Assembly: GCA_038562165.1 (NCBI GenBank)
Contig: JBCFAO010000016.1
Location: 1-64,000, forward strand
DNA: 64,000 nt
From: WRMS01 sp038562165
Lineage (GTDB): Bacteria; Bacillota; Peptococcia; DRI-13; UBA5745
Direction: 5' to 3'
Shown one piece after another: positions 58,650 to 64,000 of the stretch (positions are counted from its first letter, which is position 1; every line of letters starts with the position of its first letter). The notes beneath the pieces are model-generated. The model saw only the letters and a list, made by a program, of their open reading frames with translations. It made no database searches and was not told where the DNA came from. Made by a program: the position numbers and the translations under genes.

Positions 58650-60446
58650 ATGGCAAAAATAAAATTCAAATTCCAGTTAAAAGAAAAGTTAGCTCTGTTT
58701 ATCGGCATTTTACTGGTTGGAACTATTCTGCTATCTTCGATAATATCCTATAGCAACATGGACAGGGCCTATAGCCTGGCGATTTCAGCAAAGCGGCAGG
58801 ATTACGACAGCAAAATCAAAGCTGTGGCAGAAAGCATGATCGGCGTTTTGAATGTGAACCATCAAAGGTATCTGAGTGGGGAAATCACCAAGCAAGAAGC
58901 ACTGGAATCTGCAGAAAAAATAATCCGCGATACCCGCTATAATGGCGACGGCTATTTCTGGGCATACACAGAGGATGGCGCCTGTGTCGTCCACATGGAT
59001 CCGGAAATTGAAGGTACACAGCGCTACGGCCTTACAGACCAGGAAGGGAACTATTACGTTCGCAATATTATTACCGCAGGCAACCAATCCGGTGGCGGTT
59101 ATACCGATTATTACACGAAAAAACCGGGACAGGAAGGGCTCTTTCAGAAAAGGATCTATACTCTGAAGTTTGAGCCCTACGGCTGGTACATCAACACAGG
59201 AAATTACGCGGAAGACATCGAGCAGGCCGAGGCGGCATTTCATAAGCAGGAAGCGACCGCCCAGGCCATACTGCTGGCGGTCAGCTTCGGTAATGCTATC
59301 ATCGGTGTTTTGATCGCCTTCTTTGGCCTCAAACGGTTGACCGGCCCGCTGGCCGGCGTCGCAAAACGCCTTGAGCAGCTTGCGGCGGGGGATGCCCATA
59401 CGCCGCCGGTACCGGTTACAAAAGACAGGGACGAGCTGCAAACGCTGACGCAAGCCACCGAAACTCTGATTTTAACCATTCGGGGAATTGTCGAGGATCT
59501 TATATGCCATATGGGAAATATGGCAAAGGGGGATCTGACGACACATTTTGCGCATCACTATGCGGGGGATTTTACCCCGATTCAGGAGTCTTTACAGCAG
59601 GCATATTTGGGTACGGCACATGCCTTATCCAACATAAGCACGTCGGCCGACATGGTCAATTCGGGAGCTGCCCAAATCTCTGATGCCGCCCAGTCCCTTG
59701 CCTCCGGGGCCACGGAGCAAGCCGCTTCGGTCCAGGAGCTTTCGGCGTCTATTGCCACAGTATCCGAGGAAGTAAGCCACATCACAGAAAGTATCAAGCA
59801 GGCCTCCGAAAGTGTGGCAAAAACCGCAGCCGGAGCTGGAGAAGGACAAGAGAAGATGGAACGGCTGCTTGCGTCTATGGAACGGATCAAGGACAGCTCG
59901 AACCAAATCAATGGGATTGCCGATACCATCCAGGATATCGCACAGCAGACCAATATCCTGGCGCTGAATGCGGCGATTGAAGCGGCACGCGCCGGTACGG
60001 CGGGCAAAGGCTTTGCCGTTGTCGCCGAAGAGGTGCGGAATTTGGCCGGACAATCGGCCCAATCCGCAAAGAAAACGGCGGAGCTCATCGCGCGCTCCAT
60101 GCGGGAAGTGGACGAAGGACTGAGGCTTGCGCAGGAAACACGGGTTTCAACGGAATATGCATCCGGGGAAATTACTGGCATGCTGAGAATCATGGAGAGC
60201 ATTGCGGACGACGTTCAAGGCCAGGCTGCCGCCATTACACAGATTACAATGGGTATGGAGCAGATATCCGCTGTTGTGCAGACCAATGCGGCCACGGCAG
60301 AAGAAAGCTCTGCATCCAGCGAAGAGCTTTCCGCTCAGGCGGCCATACTAAAGAATGCGGTATCCGCATTTGAGTTTAAGGATGTAATCTGCTCGGAATC
60401 CAAGGACAAGTATTTTGCCACACCCGGCATATTGGGACTGTATTGA
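58650..60446 (+). CDS. methyl-accepting chemotaxis protein with Cache sensor
   Basis: A chemoreceptor of 598 aa. The N-terminal helix (about 15-35), single Cache-type extracellular domain (about 40-195; RYNGDGYFWAYTEDGACVVHMDPEIEGTQRYGLTDQEGNYYVRNII, GWYINTGNYAEDIE), second helix (about 205-228), HAMP region, and long cytoplasmic coiled coil with the signalling tip NAAIEAARAGTAGKGFAVVAEEVRNLAGQSA. The sCache_2 fold usually binds small organic acids or amino acids. The ATG at 58650 is the best start. No che genes are nearby. It begins right after IS110, which may have altered its promoter. Confidence 0.92.
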   Translation: MAKIKFKFQLKEKLALFIGILLVGTILLSSIISYSNMDRAYSLAISAKRQDYDSKIKAVAESMIGVLNVNHQRYLSGEITKQEALESAEKIIRDTRYNGDGYFWAYTEDGACVVHMDPEIEGTQRYGLTDQEGNYYVRNIITAGNQSGGGYTDYYTKKPGQEGLFQKRIYTLKFEPYGWYINTGNYAEDIEQAEAAFHKQEATAQAILLAVSFGNAIIGVLIAFFGLKRLTGPLAGVAKRLEQLAAGDAHTPPVPVTKDRDELQTLTQATETLILTIRGIVEDLICHMGNMAKGDLTTHFAHHYAGDFTPIQESLQQAYLGTAHALSNISTSADMVNSGAAQISDAAQSLASGATEQAASVQELSASIATVSEEVSHITESIKQASESVAKTAAGAGEGQEKMERLLASMERIKDSSNQINGIADTIQDIAQQTNILALNAAIEAARAGTAGKGFAVVAEEVRNLAGQSAQSAKKTAELIARSMREVDEGLRLAQETRVSTEYASGEITGMLRIMESIADDVQGQAAAITQITMGMEQISAVVQTNAATAEESSASSEELSAQAAILKNAVSAFEFKDVICSESKDKYFATPGILGLY

Positions 60447-60572
60447 AGCCGGCTCAGCTTGAACATTTTCACCGCGCAGACAATGTCCAGCTCTTCAAAG
60501 ACAAGGAAAAGCCTGATAGATATAGAATTAAATAAGAGTAATTGCAGAACCCTCAAGAAATCTGGTGATAAT

Positions 60573-60968
60573 ATGAAAGAGGCGTTGATCGCGCCCTGCG
60601 GCATGAATTGCCGTTTGCGCTATGGGTATATCCGCCCGAAAGGAAAATGTTTGGGTTGCCGGGGGCCCGATGAAGGTAAGCCGAAATCCTGTACCAATTG
60701 CAAAATTGTGATGTGTGAAAAACGTGCGCAAAAGGGTTGGGAGACCTGCGCCCCCTGCGATTCGCCCTGCCGCCGTCTGAAGGATCTAGACAAACGATAC
60801 AGAGAGAAATACCATATGAGCATGATGGAGAACCTGGCGTTCCTCAGCGAGCATGGCGTACAGGCATTTCTGCGACAGCAGAAGGAATAGTATCGTTGTC
60901 CCGCCTGCGGTAAAACGCTTTGCGTACATAGGGAAGAATGTCCATCCTGTAAAACATCTGCGTGGTAA
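60573..60968 (+). pseudogene. DUF3795 gene with in-frame TAG
   Basis: The frame starts APCGMNCRLRYGYIRPKGKC and runs 106 codons to a TAG at 60888-60890. Past it the same frame continues 25 codons (YRCPACGKTLCVHREECPSC...) to TAA. DUF3795 proteins normally include that C-terminal zinc ribbon, so the TAG cuts a real domain. The N-terminal motif is also altered: RLRYGY in place of the usual Cys-containing pattern, losing a metal ligand. TGG to TAG is a single transition. It is most likely a decaying gene; read-through is the alternative. Confidence 0.6.
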
Positions 60969-61144
60969 AGAGCAAAAAAGTCCTGAGATATTTTAGTACG
61001 GACTCGGATTATTGCGTACTGCGGTTTACAGCAACAAAGGGACGGGTTTATAGCAACTTCAAATCCGAAGATTTTGATATTTAAACGGACATCATAAGCA
61101 TGGTGTGAAATAGGCAAATTAAAATTTATGGAGGCCTTGTTTAC

Positions 61145-62137
61145 ATGGAATACACAGGAAAAAGCAGGTTGGAACTTTTTGCGGATAATGCGCAAATCAT
61201 CAAAAAAGAATTCACTTGGCAAAACACCCTGACAAAGCGGCTGGCAGCGCTTCTGTATGCGCAGGAGGGTAGAAGGGTTGACTGTGAAGCTATTCGACAG
61301 TGCCACGCTTTGATGAAGCAGAACACCGGCGCCTTTTCTGCCTTTCGGGGAAATATGGCGTTATGTATAGCGGCGCTGCTCTCGTTGTCCCCTAATCCCC
61401 AGCAGATATTTAGCGAAACGCTGAAGGTATATGACTTATTGAAAGGCGTAAAGTTCCGCGCTTCCGACTTTCTTGTGGTTGCCGCCTATCAGGTTGCGGT
61501 GCAAGCCGACGCTTCCGATTATGAGAATGTTGTAACCCGCGCGCGAAGCTTTTACGATGGTATGAAAGCCCGTCATTTCTTTTATACCGGGCAGGATGAT
61601 TATATCTTTGCGGCTATGTTAGGGCTTACGGATTTGGAGGTGACGGAGGGAGCGGCGCGCATTGAGCAGCTTTACAGCCGATTAAAAGGCGAGTTTTCCA
61701 GTAAAAACAGTGTTCAGGCTTTAGCGCAGGTGCTGGTCCTCGGAAATTCGGATGATAGCGCTACGGACCGCCTTCTTAGTCTGCGGAATGATCTTCGGAT
61801 GCGGAGAATCAAGTTGGATAAAGCTTATACCCTGCCGGTCTTGGGAATCCTCGCCCTGCTGCCGGTGGAGATTGACAGGATTGTCCGTGACATCGGTACA
61901 GCCCAGAATACCTTGAGAGCGCAGAAAGGATTTGGTGTGCTGTCGGTCACAACACAGGAGCTGCTGCTTTTTGCGGCATCAATCGTAGCGGGCGATTATG
62001 CCGAGAGTATAAAAGACGGGGTATTGACGGCAACGCTTTCGACCAGTATCACCAATATTATGATAGCACAGCAAGCCGCCGTGATAGCAGCGATTTCCGC
62101 CTCCACCGCAGCGGCGGCATCGTCATCATCTTCATAG
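61145..62137 (+). CDS. DUF4003 family protein
   Basis: A 330-aa helical protein. Conserved patches are FADNAQIIKKEFTWQNTLTKRLAALLYAQEGRRVD, KFRASDFLVVAAYQVAVQ, MKARHFFYTGQDDYIFAAMLGL and LPVLGILALLPVEI. It ends in an Ala/Ser-rich tail. DUF4003 is a Firmicute family of unknown function. It lies in the plus-strand accessory block. Confidence 0.83.
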   Translation: MEYTGKSRLELFADNAQIIKKEFTWQNTLTKRLAALLYAQEGRRVDCEAIRQCHALMKQNTGAFSAFRGNMALCIAALLSLSPNPQQIFSETLKVYDLLKGVKFRASDFLVVAAYQVAVQADASDYENVVTRARSFYDGMKARHFFYTGQDDYIFAAMLGLTDLEVTEGAARIEQLYSRLKGEFSSKNSVQALAQVLVLGNSDDSATDRLLSLRNDLRMRRIKLDKAYTLPVLGILALLPVEIDRIVRDIGTAQNTLRAQKGFGVLSVTTQELLLFAASIVAGDYAESIKDGVLTATLSTSITNIMIAQQAAVIAAISASTAAAASSSSS

Positions 62138-62209
62138 ACTTTGTTGCCTTTGCGGGAGTAGGTGAACCGGAAAAGGTTAAATAAAACAAATAGAAACGGG
62201 GAGGTAAAT

Positions 62210-62722
62210 ATGGAAATCAAAAAGGTGTACAAGGAAAGCGTACCCCAGGTAAAACTGATCGGCAAGCGCCTGACAAACAATGACCGGGACGAGACTGGTA
62301 CCTTCGCACGCTATTGGCAGCAGAGCTTCCGGGAGGGCTGGTTTGATCTTCTCAGCAAATGCCCCGGCCTCCCCGGATTGGGCAACGATTATCTGGGCGC
62401 TATGCGCATGATCGGTGAGAACGGCGACGACTTTGAATACTGGATCGGCATGTTCCGCGCACTCGATGCAGAGGTGCCTGCGGGTTTTGACTGGGTGGAG
62501 ATCCCTGCCGGTGAAGTCGGCGTCTGCTGGCTTTACGGCAGCGACAAAACGGGAGAGCTCTACGGCATGGAGGCCTCAGACCTATCCATGGCGGCGTTGA
62601 AGGAACAAGGATGGAACTACGCGGAAACCGGCTGGTTCTTTGAGCGGTACAACTGCCCCCGCTTCACTGTGCCGGATGAAGCCGGCAACGTGGTTCTGGA
62701 TATCTGCGCCTATCTGGTTTAA
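62210..62722 (+). CDS. GyrI-like/AraC effector-binding domain protein
   Basis: A 170-aa protein without a DNA-binding part; the effector-binding fold is indicated by IKKVYKESVPQVKLIGKRL at the start, FEYWIGMFRALDAEVPAGFDWVEIPAGEVGVCWLYG and WFFERYNCPRF. Such proteins bind small molecules, or act as stand-alone detoxifying domains. A MerR regulator with its own GyrI-like domain lies 105 nt downstream. GGGAGG precedes the ATG. Confidence 0.82.
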   Translation: MEIKKVYKESVPQVKLIGKRLTNNDRDETGTFARYWQQSFREGWFDLLSKCPGLPGLGNDYLGAMRMIGENGDDFEYWIGMFRALDAEVPAGFDWVEIPAGEVGVCWLYGSDKTGELYGMEASDLSMAALKEQGWNYAETGWFFERYNCPRFTVPDEAGNVVLDICAYLV

Positions 62723-62827
62723 ACGATCCGAACGAGTTGGCTGAAAAGTGCCTCTTGACTTTAACATTGTGTCAAGGCTTACGATGAATCTGCAAACCGG
62801 ATTGCAACAACGAAAGGAGGTGCGCTC

Positions 62828-63646
62828 TTGTTCAAAATAAGCGAGTTTTCTCATCTTGTGCGTATATCACCCAGGATGCTCCGGCACTATGAGAAATGCG
62901 GACTGCTGTATCCCGCCGGGATTGATAAATTCACCGGCTACCGGCAGTACAGCGCCGAACAGATTCCCCTTGCAAAAAATATTGTGCTGCTGCGGGATTT
63001 GGGCTTTTCCATTGATGAGATGGGCGATATTCTGCCACGGATGAATGACTTTGCCTACATGAACAAGGTTTTGCACGCCAAGGCAGATTCTGTACAGTCA
63101 GTCATTACAGCAGAGCAGCAAAGACTTGCCCGGCTGCTGGAAATGAGTGACACAATGCGAAAGGAGCGTACGATTATGATTTATGAGGTTGAACTGAAGA
63201 GAATTCCCGCCGTGAAGGTGCTGTCCCTGCGCGGCACCATCCCCCAGTACAATCAGGAGGGCATCCTGTGGGAGAAACTGAGCAAATACATGGGCGAAAA
63301 TCAAATTGCCTGCCACAGCGACGGCTATTCCACCTACTTCGACGAGGAATACAAGGAGAGCGATCCTGATGTGGAGATTGCCATTCCCGTTGATACCCTT
63401 GGCACAAGCAGCGGCCAGTTCGTCTACAAAGAATACGATGAAATCCCTCTTGCCGCAACGCTGCGCTTCACCGGACCTTTTGATGGCGGCTATGACGCGG
63501 CTACCGAGAAGCTGGCCCGGTGGATGGAGGACAATGGGTATTGCTTTGCAGGCCCCCTTCGCGGTCATGTCATCACCTCGCCGGATGATGTAAGCGACCC
63601 GGAAAAATTGGAAACTGAACTGCAGGCGCCTGTTATGAAGAAGTAG
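62828..63646 (+). CDS. MerR-family regulator with GyrI-like effector domain
   Basis: A BmrR-type regulator of 272 aa. The N-terminal winged helix (1-70) reads FKISEFSHLVRISPRMLRHYEKCGLLYPAGIDKFTGYRQY; a linker coiled coil (about 75-110) leads to a GyrI-like effector domain (about 117-265; YEVELKRIPAVKVLSLRG, VDTLGTSSGQFVYKEYDEIPLAATLRF). BmrR homologues bind drugs and activate efflux genes. The start is TTG with AAAGGAGG 7 nt upstream. A hairpin follows. Confidence 0.92.
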   Translation: MFKISEFSHLVRISPRMLRHYEKCGLLYPAGIDKFTGYRQYSAEQIPLAKNIVLLRDLGFSIDEMGDILPRMNDFAYMNKVLHAKADSVQSVITAEQQRLARLLEMSDTMRKERTIMIYEVELKRIPAVKVLSLRGTIPQYNQEGILWEKLSKYMGENQIACHSDGYSTYFDEEYKESDPDVEIAIPVDTLGTSSGQFVYKEYDEIPLAATLRFTGPFDGGYDAATEKLARWMEDNGYCFAGPLRGHVITSPDDVSDPEKLETELQAPVMKK

Positions 63647-63656
63647 AAAGAGCACT

Positions 63657-63687
63657 ACGGGAGGATGCTTACACAGCATCCTCCCGT
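63657..63687 (+). terminator. hairpin after merR-type gene
   Basis: ACGGGAGGATGCT and AGCATCCTCCCGT form a perfect 13-bp stem with a 5-nt loop; only an AT-stretch follows, so it is a weak terminator or processing site. Confidence 0.65.
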
Positions 63688-63708
63688 ATATATAAGGAGG
63701 CAACTATT

Positions 63709-63834
63709 GTGAGTGAAATTTTAGAATTTCCGGGATAGCCGTTTATCATGGATGATTGACCGCCTTCATCAAAACTTAAAGCCTATGTGAAAATCCGGAG
63801 GGAAAACCTGGAGAAAAGAGGAATTACAAGTTAG
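63709..63834 (+). pseudogene. short frame with in-frame TAG and TGA
   Basis: AAGGAGG lies 9 nt before GTG; the frame reads MSEILEFPG, TAG (63736-63738), PFIMDD, TGA (63757-63759), then PPSSKLKAYVKIRRENLEKR and a few more residues to TAG. The protein-like text continues past both stops, suggesting a remnant of a small gene, or recoding. No family is recognised. Confidence 0.4.
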
Positions 63835-63837
63835 TTC

Positions 63838-64000
63838 TTAGCTGACCAGTGCCGCCTTTTTCCTGTCGTAATTAGGGCAGCGGTTGCCCCAGGTATCCAA
63901 TAAAACACCGTCCTGATAGAAACAGACCACTTCGCACTGGTTGGCGCAGCCGCCGCATTCATAAGCCCTGGTACTGAAGGTTCTTTCGGCAGCCCGGAAG
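63838..64000 (-). CDS. 3' end of cysteine-rich protein (possible acyl-CoA dehydratase activase type)
   Basis: Only the last 54 codons are in the window. They contain YECGGCANQCEVVCFYQDG and WGNRCPNYDRKKAALVS, a pattern of Cys-pair metal ligands (CxxC...C...C) that resembles the C-terminal zinc or iron-sulfur tail of BadF/BcrA-type dehydratase activases and related proteins. The gene continues past the right edge; the assignment is tentative. Confidence 0.5.
   Translation of the reverse strand, partial: FRAAERTFSTRAYECGGCANQCEVVCFYQDGVLLDTWGNRCPNYDRKKAALVS

Noticed and set aside
60573..63834. Pyrrolysine/selenocysteine recoding as the main explanation for in-frame stops
   Set aside because: Several intact genes in the window end in TAG and no pyl or sel genes are present, so gene decay is simpler.

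Overview
The window looks like chromosomal DNA of a spore-forming, amino-acid-using member of the Clostridia. Supporting signs are a LonB/Lon pair, a GerM-domain lipoprotein, Rex, a T-box leader, a DUF4321 gene, methionine gamma-lyase, a predicted cobalamin-dependent mutase operon, and strong AGGAGG ribosome sites with some TTG/GTG starts. No species is claimed. Most of the first 55 kb is on the minus strand; the last 6 kb is accessory DNA on the plus strand.

Layout. 0.2-0.9 kb: a minus-strand stable-RNA operon (Arg, His, SRP RNA, Gln, Leu) with promoter and terminator. 0.9-8.2 kb: a GGDEF/HDOD signalling protein, rdgB-rph-murI, a DUF2179 membrane protein, a cell-wall amidase and exonuclease III. 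8.4-14.7 kb: a TPR glycosyltransferase, a GerM lipoprotein enclosed by inverted repeats, then plus-strand cobT, paaK, an ACT-domain gene and lgt. 14.9-19.4 kb: an unrecognised three-gene operon (small protein, B12-binding mutase, PLP enzyme) behind an FCD regulator; this is the best candidate for an undescribed system. 19.6-25.6 kb: rodA, PBP2, mreD, mreC, radC and maf, without mreB. 25.7-28.7 kb: DUF4321, an HATPase, PHP, two DRTGG-type proteins and rex. 28.8-39.6 kb: a hypothetical gene, a folC swollen by tandem repeats, valS, engB, lon and lonB. 40.3-45.8 kb: a THUMP methyltransferase, an intact IS1182 element, and mgtE with an unusual leader. 46-52.3 kb: amino-acid catabolism (alanine T-box and transaminase, NhaC-family transporter, racemase-family protein, LysR, methionine gamma-lyase). 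52.4-56.8 kb: exported stalk-domain proteins and a thioredoxin-like membrane protein. 57-63.7 kb: IS110, a chemotaxis receptor, a broken DUF3795 gene, DUF4003, and two GyrI-like/MerR genes. The right edge carries the 3' end of a cysteine-rich protein.

How the genes may work together. CobT activates the lower ligand of cobamides, and the 14.9-18.6 kb operon encodes a predicted cobamide user. T-box control of the alanine transaminase, together with the MGL/NhaC/racemase genes, points to regulated amino-acid turnover. A family of roughly 27-bp intergenic repeats (TGCAATTTTGAGCAGTTAGCC-like) is scattered between 29.8 and 54.8 kb, and the IS1182 copy has landed in one of them.
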